Shown: positions 47,556 through 61,300, counted from the first letter of the stretch. The stretch: 64,000 bases of DNA from Centropus unirufus (GCA_013397695.1 VYZI01000021.1:2735924-2799923); one strand, 5' to 3'. Notes: generated by a model not told the origin, from the letters alone. Numbers and translations: made by a program.

Positions 47556-47588
47556 TAAATTAAGAACTGTTCTAAATTAAGAACAGTG
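47556..47588. repeat. Short direct repeat with overlapping palindrome
   Basis: TAAATTAAGAAC occurs at 47556-47567 and 47573-47584 (17-bp period). AGAACTGTTCT between them is a palindrome about a central T. It recalls a steroid-receptor half-site pair, but the 1-nt spacer is not the usual 3. Confidence 0.5.
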
Positions 47589-48203
47589 GATGGGTTAGAG
47601 GAAAGGACCAAATTACTTGAAAAAAAAGATATTTTTTTCCTTTGCTTATTTTTGTTTGGTTGTTGGTTGTAAATTATTGCATGAATGTGCACTTCCTAAT
47701 GATGGCCACAGACAGTTAAGGGAAATTCCATACAGACAGAGGAAGAAAATACAATTAATTTCACTATACTTCCAGCACAAATTAATCAAAAGAAAGGCCT
47801 ACAGTTCATTACATTCTCTGTTTTCACATTTTCAGGTCCTTGACAAATATCCAGGTTTTATGTATACCAGAATGGAAAGCTCACATGTTAAAATAACTAG
47901 AGCTGAAATACTCTGTACCACTTAGGCTAAATTCACAGAAGCCTTCACTAAGAGTTAATAGTCCTTATGTTTTCCGATGAGCCAAACCTAAGAGGTTTTT
48001 CCTCGAGATTTTGTCTCAGTCTGATGCTACTTCCAGCCAGGAAAGAGAATCAGAAATGTTTCGGTTGGGGGTCAACAGCAGAGAAAATCCTGTTACCTAT
48101 CGACAGCTTGAATCAGCTTGCACTTCTGGTTTGATTTCTTGAATGCAAATGATCTATTAGAAGAAGCTTTACTGCCTCAAAAAAAAGTACTAAATTAAAG
48201 AAA
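47589..48203. other. Unique non-coding sequence
   Basis: A 102-codon plus frame (47617-47925) has no recognisable similarity. Nothing else seen. Confidence 0.4.
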
Positions 48204-48211
48204 TAGTAAAA

Positions 48212-48242
<31 letters not shown>

Positions 48243-48250
48243 AAATTAAA
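48204..48250. repeat. (AAAT)n microsatellite
   Basis: About nine to ten AAAT/ATAA tetramers without interruption, then decayed AT-rich sequence. Confidence 0.95.
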
Positions 48251-50263
48251 ATAAATAACGGATAGCCGTGAACAAGAAGACCAGGAACACATGATCTTGC
48301 TACCTCCCAGATCTCCCAGAATATGATTTCAGATTCTCTTCACTGTTCAAAGTTAAGTTTGATCAAAGCTTTAGGTGTTCTTCACTCAGCTGTTCAAAAC
48401 CCCAGCCCTGGCTCAGGGAAAATATGCATAAGGCCCAGCCTTAGCAACTCTATGTTGGGTTTCCTTTTGATCACAAACTGATTTCTTTCACCACTCAGTG
48501 GGCAATGAACCTTTCAACATTTGCCCCCATGCCTGCAACAGCTTCATTTATCTTCGCCTTTGAAAGCAACTCTATAATTATATTTTGCATTGTTCTCCAC
48601 AAGTCACTTGCCAGTTAAGAAAAATATGTAATCAGCCGCCTTCCTTTCTAGGCAAAGGTACGTGTGACCAGTGAGACCTTTCCAAACTAGGACTGTAAAA
48701 GAAGTTAGACATTAGATAAGGACTATTCTCCAAAAGAGAAATATATGCAAAAAAGGGAAGATAGACATCTTGCCAGAGAGCAGCATTTCTAGATAAACAC
48801 TTCTGGCTATAGATGATTTCAGATCACGTATCTACTTCCCTGTGTTCCTTTGATTATTCCTGCTTGTCCCTAACACTAAAATTGGAATTTGTGGCTGACC
48901 CCCATTCCCTATTGGCAAATGACCCTGAAAGGGTTATCAAGTCCTTATACCCAGTTTTTTCCTTTTCCCGTGGCTTTAATTGTACTGGTAATCTCACACA
49001 GCTTGTGAATTGTAAGAAGGGAGGGGGCAAAAATGCAGAAGTTGGGTTGAAAACCATGGAATTATGTCATAAACACAAATTTTCTCATAGGAAAGTGTAT
49101 GTCTCAACAATGCAGGATGAGGTGGGGGGTTCGAAGGAGGAGGGAATTCTTCTGGAAACTCAGAAAGAAATAGACCTCTACTTTCCTCTCTCACATTTTG
49201 CAGAGTAAGTGCTTGGCATTAAAGAATCCATGGACTCCCTTGCCAGGATGAATCATCCTCTTGGAATCCACACAGAGCATAGGATGAAGAGGCGATATAT
49301 TGCAAAATGCCAAATGCATGCACTAGAGTCACAGCCCACTGCTTCCAGCACAACCCCACAAACTCAGCCTCACTCACTCCCGTTCCCATTTCTGGTTTGT
49401 GTCTTGTCACCTAAAACATAAACAAATCCAAAGAGCTCACAGAGAAATGAGGGGGTGGAAGAATGGGGTGGGGGAGAGGATGAGGAGAGGTTTCCAGCAA
49501 GACCCGGCTCTTCCCTTCACTGCCCACAAGAATGAGAACATTCCTCTTGCACAGCCTGATGTGTGGACCCTGTCCACATCCCTCCTTACTAACAGAAACA
49601 TGCTGCTGGAAAAAAGCGTCCCCAGGATGCTCCTGCATATTTTTCCCAGCATCGTACATTTGGTTTGTGTTTTATTGCTCTGGCAATATTAAATGCTCTC
49701 AGAGCAACACTTCAAGAACGCATGGAGAGAAGACAATGGCCTCACAATGAGTGCAGGCTATAGTCAACTACCAAGATGCTTGAAGGAAACAGCATGTAAA
49801 TAACATTTAGCATAAGGTAACTTATTTCAATGCTGATCTGCAAAAGCATCTAAGCAAGAGAAACTTTTCAAAAAGATTGTGTTTATTTACTCCACAGCAT
49901 TTCTTTTGAAGTAGAAAATAATGGTAATAGTAACAGGGAAGTACAGGTGACATAAAATAGATGTGAAAGGCTATTGAAGTGTTCCCTCTTAAAAATTTAA
50001 ACTCATAACCCACCATATTCTTCCTTCTTGAGTACCTTAACATGGGATTGTGTACCAAAGGCAACACAGTGGGATACACCAGTACTCCAGCAAAGCTGTA
50101 AAAAAGGGTCCATTTCCATGGTTCCCACTGTCCTAATGAATACATCTACTTTGTTCCCATTACCTCCTCTGTCCTGTCTGCCTCTGACAGTTGGCAATAA
50201 TAGAGTTTCTGGATTCATATGGACAGAAGGAAATTAAATACTAAAATAAAGGGGCAAAGATAA
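48251..50263. other. Unique non-coding sequence with G-rich tracts
   Basis: G-rich patches at about 49121-49145 and 49449-49490 (GGGGGTGGAAGAATGGGG then TGGGGG) could contribute quadruplexes, but run spacing is irregular. A 131-codon plus frame (48813-49208) and several overlapping frames on both strands show no family motif. Confidence 0.45.
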
Positions 50264-50297
50264 GATTTATATTTGTATTTATATTTATATTTATAGC
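50264..50297. repeat. (TTTATA)n-type short tandem repeat
   Basis: About five hexamer units of TATTTA with one G substitution. Confidence 0.85.
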
Positions 50298-52633
50298 ACT
50301 AACTTTTAAGACAGTTTCCCCTATTAATGTAAGATTTTGATGGAAAAAGCAGAAGACCAAGTTTTTGTGCATTTCAAAAGTTGACTGTGATCTTGCTGTC
50401 ATTACTAGCATGTTTCTGATCTAACAGTAACAGCTTAAGTCAGACTGGGCAGATACACACCATCTTATTTGTGTCAAACTACCCAGGACACACAACATGG
50501 CATTCATGCCAGATTTACACTGGATGTGCCTAGACAGAAAATATCTGATCTGGTTTAAAGTAAGAGTAGCATGAACAGACAACACCTGCATGGGCACAAA
50601 GCTTAGCAGGACAGATTTAAGCTGTGACATCTTTTTTTTAACAAACTCCAGTCAGTGACAAAAAGAAATCTGTAAGAACAATATTTCATATTATGTAGTC
50701 ATAGCACTTTTCACTTGGTACTAGAATCCTAATACTGGATTTTCCGTATCACTGAAATGTAGCTGTAGCCTTTGTTTACACCCATGCTGTGAGCTCTACA
50801 TTTTCCTTGTGTTTAACTCAGTGTCAGCACAGAACTTGAATGAGGTTTGGAGTTCATAGAGATCATGTATTTCAACTAGATGAAGCAGTTTGAGTGCTAA
50901 AGCATTAGAAATATTGACCATATTTGGCCATAGATTTAACAGTTCTCACTAATTCTACCAGTTTTCTTGAAAAAAAAAAAAAAAGCTGCTGATCTTTGTT
51001 TTATAATCCCTTTAAAACATCATTGACTTTTTGACTGCCAGAGAAGCTTCCTTCTACAAGTTGCTCCATAGTGACATGTTCCTCACTTGGCCAGGGAAAA
51101 TGACTGCAGAACTATTTTGTGCCTGCATGGTACATTGCAGACTGTTTTCCAAGAAAACCATGCTTTCCTTAGATCCTCTGGTAAGCCTGGCAGAACACAA
51201 ATTAGAAGGGTCCTGATTCACATCTCAGCTGCAAAAAACGTGCAAGACATACACCGAACAACTCCAGCCACCGGATGGGAGGACTCAACTAATTGGTGGA
51301 GTTGGCCTAAATACTCAGCCACCAGCTGGCTGATAGAGCAGCCTCCAGCCCTAGGGAGTCAAATTCACACAAAGTAAAAGTTGGGTTCCTTTGATAGCAG
51401 AGCAGGGCAATAATCTCTGATATGACATGGCTCAGAACATTTTTTAATTGTTATTATTAATTTTGAATTATAAAAATATTTAAACCCTTTTCCAAATTTT
51501 AAATTGCATTTTAAAATGCAGGAAAGAAAAGAATAAAAACATATGGTATCAATCATATTTTACAATACTTGTAACTGCAGCTCGGAAACATGTGTTTCCT
51601 AACTGCTCATTCAGCAGTATCTGTATATTTTTTTTTAAGCAAAAAACAACCCTCTAAACAAAGCATTTAAACTAACCAGGATTGCGTGATATTGTACTTA
51701 GCTGAAATGAACCATTTTACTTGGGTGTAAGCTGAATAGAACCAGTGGTTACTGTTGCTCTGTTACTATTCCAGAAACCTTCTTTCAACTTTAAATTAGA
51801 TTCAGGAAGAAAGGAAGAAAAATACCATTCCCTCAAGTATCGCGGCAATTGCTAATGCTGTAATGGCAAACACTGCAAGTGTGGAGTATCTTGTTCATGC
51901 TGTTGCCAAAGCACTTTACACAACAACAGAGGATCTGCCTCAGTGGAACAAAGCAATGGCTCACCGAAACAGGTTCCCTGTCTCAGTAGTGGCCTTCTAA
52001 CAGGTGCTTCCAAAAAAGCACAGGATCTGCCGCATTCATTTACCAATTGAGGAATGGGATCTGCCTCACTTTTTCAGCCAATTGGTGCTGAGAAGGGAAG
52101 TACATTACCTTGATCTCCTGTGATGATTAATTAATATTTGGATCATCCTTCTTTCCTTTATGATTAAGCATGGTTCATATTGCTATGAGTGGTGTGGGAT
52201 GTCCAACATATAAACTTCACAAATTCAACTCATGAATTTATTAACCCTTCAAGGATCCATCACACATCAATGTGGAGGAATGACAAGAATTGTCTCCAGT
52301 CACCTATTCCTTGAACGAAATGCAACACTTCTTTTTCTCAGATCAGATCAGCACCAGATTTCTCGAGAGATATATGTACCTCTCCACCCTTCACCCACAC
52401 ATCCCCACCCCATATCACTATCCTGTCAAAACCCATTTTCTCTGCTGAAAGCCACTGGGTGATTTTTAACAGATAAATGTGCCACCTTCAAAATTCAACT
52501 CTATCACATTTTGTTTGTTTGTCTGTCTCTCTGCCACGTTCTGCACACCTTCTTGCAATAGAGTGATAATACAGTTATTGCCAGAAAAAATGGATGGGCA
52601 TCCCTCTTTCTCTCTCAGTCACACTGACATCCA
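50298..52633. other. Unique non-coding sequence with a repeated GGATCTGCC word
   Basis: A14 run near 50971. Between 51931 and 52068 the word GGATCTGCC appears three times (51931, 52023, 52057), twice as GGATCTGCCTCA 126 bp apart, hinting at an old duplicated element. No gene recognised. Confidence 0.45.
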
Positions 52634-52690
52634 TTCATTTTACACTGAAATAACTCCATTGACTTTATTGTACTTGTTCTGACTTGGTAT
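52634..52690. repeat. Possible half of an ancient hairpin repeat ('ttacact...aactccattgactt')
   Basis: ATTTTACACTGAAATAACTC then CATTGACTTTATTG resembles the first half of a self-complementary amniote repeat (ttacaccagtgtaaatccggagtaactccattgacttcaatggag...). The second half is not recognisable, so the call is tentative. Confidence 0.4.
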
Positions 52691-55600
52691 TGGTACAAGC
52701 AAGAGAAGAACAAGGTTCTATTTTTATTTTTCATTTCCTATGTGCAGCTGATGTCTGAGCCCCTGCAGCACGCCGGCCTTTGCTGAGAAACTTGACAGAA
52801 ATCCACCCTTCTCTCTGAAGATAAAACAAGGGTTCATCAGCAAGGAATTAGCAAAGCAATCAACATGCAAGAGGATCCTCATTTAATAAGTGCTAACTTT
52901 TATTTTCCTAATAGGCATTAAAAACAATAACATCACGTCCATGATACAATTTGATTAAATTGGCTCCGATGGCCTTGGGAGCAGTAACATGATTAAATGT
53001 CTAACACAGAACATGTTCTTTCTTGGTGGCTGATCGGCAGAGTGCCTAGCTTTTATTCCACATACACTGCAGTTCTCGGTGATGATGGTATTAACCATTT
53101 CCTCTTCATGCCTGATGGAAAGTAGAAGTTCTTTCTTACCAGGAAGGTCTGAGAGACGCCCTGGGGAAACACTGTGAAATGAAGAACTGGGAATAACTTT
53201 CCAATATTCTCTTCCCATTTCTTCTTTGCATCCTGTATCCAGCTCCTTGGACAATGCTTGACTTGTGAGTGGAAGATGTTTTTCTACCATTTATTTTTAA
53301 ATGCAACCACCAAAGTAAGGCTCTTGACTCAATCCTTGTCCCAGTCAGCACCACATGCAAGGGGCTTCTCCCACCTTGATGCACACAACACAAATGGAAG
53401 TATTCATTCCTGATTCAGACAGTTACCGTATCCCCCATGGCCAGACTCTGTAATTAATCTTTCCTGACCTGTTTCATGGCAAAAATGACTGATTCAAATA
53501 TAACCCCTAAACTAAGACAGATTTCTGTGTTGTGACATAATCTGTTAGTAACTTAAATAGGATTCCCTTGTGCAACGAAGTGATAACATGCCTGTTATCT
53601 TTAAGAATTTTTTTCAACCGTCAAATTATTAACAAATCCTATTGCAATCAAGCAGCTTATAAAGACATTGGCTCATTCACTTGAGCTTAAGTATGTGCAT
53701 AGGTGCCTGATGCCTTGGAACCAATGATCTGCACAGACAGTTCAACTGCAGTCTAGCTTGATTTCAAGGGAATTTACTAAGATCCCAATAAAACAGCTTC
53801 CCTATATTTTCTAAAATAAGTCATACAAACCTCCCAGCATCACAAACTTTACAAAGAGACCAGTTTAAAAAGGCAGTTCAGGGAAGACAGGAATCTTTAG
53901 GACTAGCTTTTTTTAACAGATAAGTAGAGAATGTAGAGCAAATCCAGCTTCTGCAAAGGTTGTGCTACAAGCTCAGGTCCTGAGTTCAATACCTGCATTT
54001 CCAATTCAGGAAAAGTCATCTGTCCTCTTATCTTCCCTGGCCAAGATGACTGTCTAATAAATAACTAGGAAAGTTTAGCTACTTTGAGATTTAAATGATT
54101 TACAGTGCTGTGGGAGAACATTTATTTAATTAATACAATTCCCTAAAATCTGATAATTTAACATAATCTGAAGTAGTAATGATAATATAATGATATATCC
54201 TGAGAGAAAATTCTATACATTTTCCCTCTCTTTTCCTCTAAATCAGCAATTACTAACGTAATGCTAAATAAGAAAAGCTTTAGTCTCCAGTCATTGAGCC
54301 TTTGATGCAGCGCACGGCTTTTTTGTCCTAATTCCCTATAGATAAAATAGCCACAGATTACTTCTTTGTACCCTAACAGCTTTCTCACCATGCCTTCCCG
54401 TAGCACAACTTCTTGTTCAGTCAGGCTGGCAATATCTGTAGTGACTTACACAGCTTATTTTTTGTTTTCGTGCTTGCAAAGGTTCACACAGCCAGGGGAA
54501 GGCTCATTCTGAAGAGGAATAATGCATTGAGAAGCCTCCTGGACCTTGTTCATGGTCCTTTCCAGGAGAACTAATTGCCAAAACTAATTAAGACTGAAAT
54601 TGATGGGGTTCTCTCCCACATAGTCTTTACAGGATTAGGAACAATACTAGTTAGTTGTAAACACGGTCTCTTAAAAAAAACTACAGATTCTCTTTGCCGA
54701 AGGCTTAGAGTGGGCGGGGATCAGAAGCTTTTTGATATGTAAGTATACCCAGCAGTAATAAAAGTCTTAAACCAGGTTAACTACACAATTTGCTAATAAC
54801 ATTTGCTGACACAATCCATGAAAATCACTCTGGCAGCCTGATTTCTGGCAAGTGTACAAACGTTTTATTGAACACATGCTGCCTATGAAACATGGTCTAT
54901 GAAAACATGGCCCCCCTATTTGCAAACGGGCAGCTCAGTAACATGTGAATAAATACCTGCTCTCAATTCCTCCTAGCTTCCTAACAGGCAGGAAACCGCC
55001 AATTATTTTGCATGCATTTTAGAGGGAAAAGCAAGATGAAGTTTCTCAACTTTGGTATTGGAGACCAAAACCTCCACACAGTACATTCCATAACATTCCT
55101 CACCACCAAGTGTCAATCGAGACAGCCATCCTACATAAAAGGAATTGTTATTTTCACACTATTGAAGCATGGTCTGTTCATGTTCTTCCATTCTAAGTAA
55201 AGATTTAGAGAATTCCATGATGAATATTGTAAGCCAAAATTTTTCACGGACACAATTCTGCCTACCCTCCCTGGAAAATGCATGCGAGACACTCAAGGCA
55301 CTGTTTCGCCCTGAGAGTGGCCCTAGCTACTCAGGAGAAAGTCCCAGGGAATACGTATGACAAGATATATAAAATATGTATGCAGACTGACCTACTCACT
55401 AGTTTACAGAGCAGCATTTCCAAAGGCAGACACTGAAGCTCCACCAATCACAATCAAGGTGCTGGAATAGCATGATGGAGTTCAACAGAGATCTAGCACG
55501 TACTGGTGAATTAAGCACACATGCAGGGGGCCCAAGATATCCCAGATTCCCCCTCCACCACCACAATTCCTAAAACTTGCTCTGAAATAGGACAACATGT

Positions 55601-57440
55601 AACACTGTATTACTGACTGCCTACAAAAGGGGGGCTGTTGCAGAAGGTGGGATTGAGGGTTTTTTCCCATGTTTCAGCTGAGTCTACCACTCTTCTGGGG
55701 CAATAATTAAGACAAGTCAATAATACAGTTGTTTTATCTTTCACTCTTGGAAAACTTATTTCTATAGTACGATAATGTGTCAGTAATGTCTATTTATTTG
55801 TCACATCTCTTGCAACATCCTTCAGAATTATCCAGAAATTGGAAAAGTTCTCAAAAACACTCAGAAACTAGGTGTCAATATGATGGCTGGAAATTGACAG
55901 TTGTTGTTTAACATTTTTGTCCATATAGAAGAAAAATATGATGCAGTTCATCTCACAGAAATAATTCCATTGTGGTTAATATTTTATTTTAAATGTAACA
56001 TTTTGATTCTTTTATTCATACACACAAATATACAGAAAAAAACCACCACAGAAATAAAAAAAATAAAGAAAAATAAAAAGGAATAGCCTGATGAAAAAAA
56101 AACAGAGAAAGAAATGTTGGCTTCACCACAATATTCAATAGAATCAGAAATTTCTTAACATATCTGTTAATGATAGATCATAGCTGGTCATGTTGATTTA
56201 ACAGCTATACACTTCAATCCAAGAAAACAGGTAGTTAGGAGAATAATTCACAAAATACATAGTGCAAACCTGTCCACCAATCTGGCTATGCTGTAAGAGG
56301 GCTTTGCCTAATTTATAGCTTTGAGAGGAAATTGTGCAAAACTTGTGGTTGCCCTGAGAGCTGGACAATTTGATCAAAGGCAAAACCCCCTATTCAAAAG
56401 GGTGCCTTAAAGATTCATAAAAAGTAAAATGTTCTTATGGGTGCTTTGAGTGTTAACCTGCTCTCTCCTTGATGTGTAAAGAATTATTTGCTGGAGGGAG
56501 AGAAACTTCTGCACAGGATGACTGATTTTTTACAACCATTCTTACACAGCAATCTACATGTTTGCAAAGGTAAGAGTAATAAAACCGGGGTATTTCTATG
56601 CCAGGTAGGAACCTTCTACTTAAAACTATTAGCATTGTATTAATTGTTTGGCTTTGGAGAAGAGGCCTGTCAAGTCTAACAATGAGAACTGTAAACTTCT
56701 TTTTCTGAGGAGATGTGTGATGTTCTAGTAGCATTGCCAGCATTGTTTTCCACCTTCCCTAGAGCTGTTTCTCTATTTCAGTGTGGCTCAGACCCAGATT
56801 CAGTACTTTTGGAGTGCCTGGCCTGTGCCAATCTAGTAGTCTGAGTTAATAGATTCATATTGTTACAATTGTTGTACTGTCTGGGGTCCTCCACGTTGCT
56901 GCAAGTAGGGTGGCTTCTGTTTCTCTGCTAATAACCAACTATGACTTAGGATAGGTGCAAAATGCACTCCCATAAGATGGCTTGAGGAGAATAGCCTTGC
57001 TTGGCATCTAATAACAACACAGAAAGCAAAGCAACACGGAAGTCCTCCAAAACTGCAGAAGTAATGTCACAATAAATTAATATCTCCAGTCACTGTGTCC
57101 ACAAGTGTGAAACAGTCTGAGGGATGCCAGATTCTTCCTCTACCAGAAATGCTGAATTCTGATAACCACTGAGTGATCCCTCATTTCTTCATTGTGCAAA
57201 GCTGTAAAACCCCAAGGGTTATTTTTTTCCCTTTCATTTCTCTGCTGACAAGTGGCATGGGAAGTGTAGAAAGAGTTTAAAAATTTAGCTTTGAGAAAAC
57301 ATATTCCCAAAGGGACCTACTTTATACACTGATTTCAATGGAAAACTATTTTCCTAAAGGGTTTTTTTTTCATCCCCTTTTCCATCTTGCTTCATGAAAC
57401 CAAATGTTTTACATAATATTGGAAAGCAACCCCCACCCCT
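52691..57440. other. Unique AT-rich non-coding sequence
   Basis: The segment at about 52780-53010 has the texture of conserved non-coding DNA (ATTTGATTAAATTGG, AACATGATTAAATG), without stronger evidence. A-rich decay is seen near 56041-56105. Frames of 60-111 codons occur on both strands, for example 52955-53290 minus, and none is recognisable. Confidence 0.45.
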
Positions 57441-57475
57441 TACTTACTCCCTCCCTCTCTCAGTCTCTCTCTCTA
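57441..57475. repeat. (TC)n polypyrimidine tract
   Basis: CTCCCTCCCTCTCTCAG followed by TCTCTCTCTC, low-complexity. Confidence 0.85.
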
Positions 57476-57960
57476 TGGAATAGGCAAATCAGTAGAGAAG
57501 TGTTCAAGCTTTTGTTAAAATGAAAGAATGGAAAATTAAAGGAGGTTGTTCAGAGTAACAGTCACATAAAAATGTACAGCCTGTGGTTCTTGACTCTCTT
57601 TGACTGTAGAACTGTTGCTCGTTTCTCTCCAGCTGCCTGTGATAAAGGTACATATGCGGTCTGTATATAATTATATAAGGGTGTGCAGGCAAACCCCTGC
57701 ACAGCCAAGATGATGTGAGTTTCTCTATACACTCATTATATTCCTGGACTTTCAGATTTTTGTAGACAAAATAAGATTTCTTTCATTAAAATGGGATTTA
57801 TTTGTGGCTCGATAGCCCGAGGCTGTAGAAAAAAACAGGGCATTTCACCATTCTGTCACTGAACACTGAACTCTTGCCTTTTAATTATATAGGTTTCTGA
57901 CACCCAACCAGACTTCTTTTTTCCTCATCCCTTTAAGGGAGATGACGCAATTGTGACATA
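57476..57960. other. Unique non-coding sequence
   Basis: Nothing recognised; moderately balanced composition from 57780 onward leading into the duplicated unit. Confidence 0.4.
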
Positions 57961-58138
57961 GCCGGGCCCCAAATAAGAAATTCCTAACACAGATGGACAC
58001 AGTATAAACATTCAGATGCAGAGACACTTGGTTTAGTATTGCAGCAGGACCCGGTTAATTTGAACCACACTTTTCACAGGGCCTTGCTGGCCCCCAAATG
58101 AGAAATTATTGATCCAAATGGAGTAACATAAGGATTCT
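57961..58138. repeat. Diverged direct duplication of a 53-bp unit, 124 bp apart
   Basis: Copy 1 at 57961-58013 (GGGCCCCAAATAAGAAATTC ... CAGATGGA ... AGTATAAACATTC) and copy 2 at 58086-58138 (GGCCCCCAAATGAGAAATTA ... CAAATGGA ... AACATAAGGATTC) align collinearly with substitutions and few gaps. The intervening sequence is unique. It could be an old tandem duplication of a regulatory module or two fragments of one unknown repeat family. Confidence 0.7.
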
Positions 58139-58345
58139 GTCATGCCGGGAAAGCTACGTGGAGGCTTCTCCCAGACAGATGGACCAGTTGAATAGTCAGG
58201 GCTTTCCCTGCTGAGAAATGAAACTAGAACAGGTTTTTCTTTCCTTCCCCTGGTTCATGTGAATTCTTACCCAGTGGTATCTGAAAGTGAGGTATTTCTT
58301 ATCCTAAAGTGAAGCAACTAAAATGTCCTTAATTATGCAAAGGTA
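58139..58345. other. Unique non-coding sequence
   Basis: Nothing recognised. Confidence 0.4.
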
Positions 58346-58370
58346 ATTTGACCTGATGAACAGGTCAAAT
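58346..58370. promoter_or_regulatory. Perfect 10-bp inverted repeat containing everted AGGTCA half-sites
   Basis: ATTTGACCTG (58346-58355) and CAGGTCAAAT (58361-58370) are exact complements around a 5-nt loop. They present TGACCT and AGGTCA, nuclear-receptor half-sites everted with a 7-nt spacer. Some nuclear-receptor dimers use everted repeats with 6-8 nt spacing. Function is inference; it may equally be a chance stem. Confidence 0.3.
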
Positions 58371-61300
58371 AAAAAAGAAATACAACCCAGCTTCACACAG
58401 ATCAAGGAGATCTTCAGAAGTGAAGTGAGAAGTGATGAACGGTCCCGATTCCTATTAAAATTCAATTTGTGTTTCTGGTGCTCAACACCTCTGGAACGCA
58501 GGCCATCTGGGCCCTTTCACATCTGTGATCCAGGCTTCCCAAAGGTCAGGAAAGCCTGATAGTATAAATCTAACACCCAACTCTGAAGGTCATAAAGTTA
58601 GACTCAGCCCTGAAAAATCAGGAAGATATTGGGTCTCTGCCTGGTCCAGAGACTGACATGTTCAGTAATCTGATTCACACAGCAGTGAACAAGCAGATTT
58701 TACAGTTAGGAAAGGAACTGCATGAAACCTTGAATTAATTTTTATTTTCTAATGCAAGAGACCCATTTTGGAGGGACGAATGCAGAAATAAAATATACCC
58801 TCAAGTCTTAATATTTACAGCCCAGTACAACATTGCACTAAAAATGAAGTCTCAGGAATACACCACAACTTCTTCTGATGTGTTGTGTACTGGCTGATTC
58901 CTATTTTTTCCTACAAATTACTGTCTTCTTCACAATGTAAATAGGAACAAGGAGGGGAACAAGAACCAGACAGTGCTCTCCCTGTGGTTTGTCCCCACAT
59001 ATTTCTGTGGATGGAAGTGCAACATAAGCCATTTCATAAAAACTGGTCACAGCTCTTTAAGCTGCATCGAGTGTATTTTGAATAGGGATGACAGAAAAAG
59101 GTTTATGCATTTTAAGGTGACTCAAAGGTATTGTATAGACCCAATGAAACCTTGGGATAAGGAGGCAGAATGCAACTAGAGCAGCTCTGCAAAAGAGGAG
59201 TTAAAAAAATCTATAGTTTCCTCCCCAGTCTTCTTGTATGTATTATTTTTTTCTAGCATCTTATCCAAGTCATTTGAAAATATAAGGAGCAGCAGTTGAG
59301 ATAGCTCTTGGCTGAATTATCCATTTCATAAGCCTATATCTTCATTTTTTTTTAAAGTAAAGGTTTCCTTTATTAATTTTACCCAGCTAGCATTCACTTA
59401 GCATTTGCTTTGAGGGATAATTGACAGGTTGAGGCGACACTCACCAGAATGAGAGCCATAAATCAGAAATAATTTCCAAAATTGGCTGAGGGGCTGATAT
59501 GTTGAATAGGCAAATACAGGTAAAAATCTCTCTATTAGGAATGACAGGAGCAGCAAATGTCAAGCAAGTGCTCCCTAATGCACCAAATTACATTAATCTT
59601 GTGGTTCCTCCTTTGGGTGATTTTTTCTTTGGAAAGTTACTGTGTTCTGACAATGCTACCAGACTGCTATCTGGAAAGCAGGAGTTTCATCTTAAATGAG
59701 GAGTAACCAAAATCACCATGGAAAAAAATGGTGACTTTTTAACTGTAGCTTGTCTTTAAAATAAGTCCCTTTTATAGTCTTAGTTTTAAATTAAAAAAAA
59801 AAGCTGTAAAATACCAACTTCCAAAAGATTAAAACATTTGTCATGAGGAAGTGGGAATGGCTTGGTTAACTGAAACAGATCAGCGTGCACTACATTTCCT
59901 TATTGAAGTCCATGGTAAAATGCTTTCAGTTGAAAGGTATGAGTTTGTTATAAAATAGGTAGACAGCCTGGCTTCTAATTGCAGTTGGTAATAGATAACT
60001 GCCACAAGAAGTAGGTAACTATGATCATATTTGACCAATAGAGAGCCCTGCTGGTGATGATGTCAAACACAGTGATCAAACACTAACAATTCCAATACTC
60101 AGAATTCATAAAGCCAGGTCTTCAAGTTGCACGCTTTTTATTACCTGGCAGCAAAGGACAAAATAATCAGATCTGAGAAAATTAAAGTGGGTTTGGTCAG
60201 TTTGTCTAAACTTTTTTTTCATGAAAGTCTGCTAAAAAAGAGGTGTGTTTCCTCCAGGCCTTTTGAATGCAGGCACACACATAAAAAACACATACACTGC
60301 AAAAATGGCCAAAATTCAGTCCCAGAATAAAACTGTGAAATTTCACAGTTTCTTCCACTGAGCAATTATTTCAGTTTTCGCCAACAGGAATGGTGAGATT
60401 TTAGCATCAGGTTTTTTTGTTTGCAACATAAATACTTTTAAACAAAAAAAAAAAACTGGTAGCTTTGCAAAACTGGCTATATTTAAGGATATTCTGTGAA
60501 ATATGATGGATGAGGTGGAAGAAATGAACAGCTCTTATTATGGGAAGCCAGAAAGAGTAAAGATCTCTGATTACCCCAAGACTCAAGACTTTGAAAGACA
60601 ATAAGGATAGGGTCACGATACAAGTTGGGTTGGAGCTGATAGTGATGGCTGAAATGCATGAAGTGTGGTTTGCTAATCAGATCACAGTATTTCCCATTTC
60701 TCCCAACTCACTTCTTCCTTGGAGTCATATGCAGGTCAGCTTCTCCATTCCTCTGCCTTAGATTTTATGTTTGTCTATAACTCCCTGTACCACAGTTAAA
60801 GACAAAAGTTCAGTGCTAGGCACCACCCAAGCTTGGACATAAAATACCTCCCCATAAGAAAACCCATGTGTCTGTTCTATATTTTCAGAGACTGGAAAGC
60901 AGACTGGCTTCTTCCCCAAGACTGAAGGTTTACACCCACCCTAAGGACTTAAGGTGTTGTGTACAGACATCTCTTCCAATTCAGTTCAAATCCTACTGAA
61001 GACGCAGTCTTCCAAGAGGTCAAAGGGGATATGGCTTACTTAATATACCAAAACTTTGCCTTAGAAGGGTTATAATCACTCTACAAACTCAACACGAAGA
61101 AACTGATATGAGTAAAATGAGTTCTATGTCCAAAGAGGCAATATTGAGCAAGGAACAAAAGCCTGTAGATGATCCTTCTGTACCCTTAGGCTGGAAATTA
61201 GCAGAAATTTATTGGAACAACTTTCTAATAGGGGAGTAGAGGAGCAAACTACCAACTTAACTATAAAAAACTGATAATTCCATTAATTTTATTTTTGTGC

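Noticed and set aside
48813..49208. 131-codon plus-strand frame
   Set aside because: Composition follows local G/A-rich tracts, competing minus frames overlap, and nothing is recognisable.
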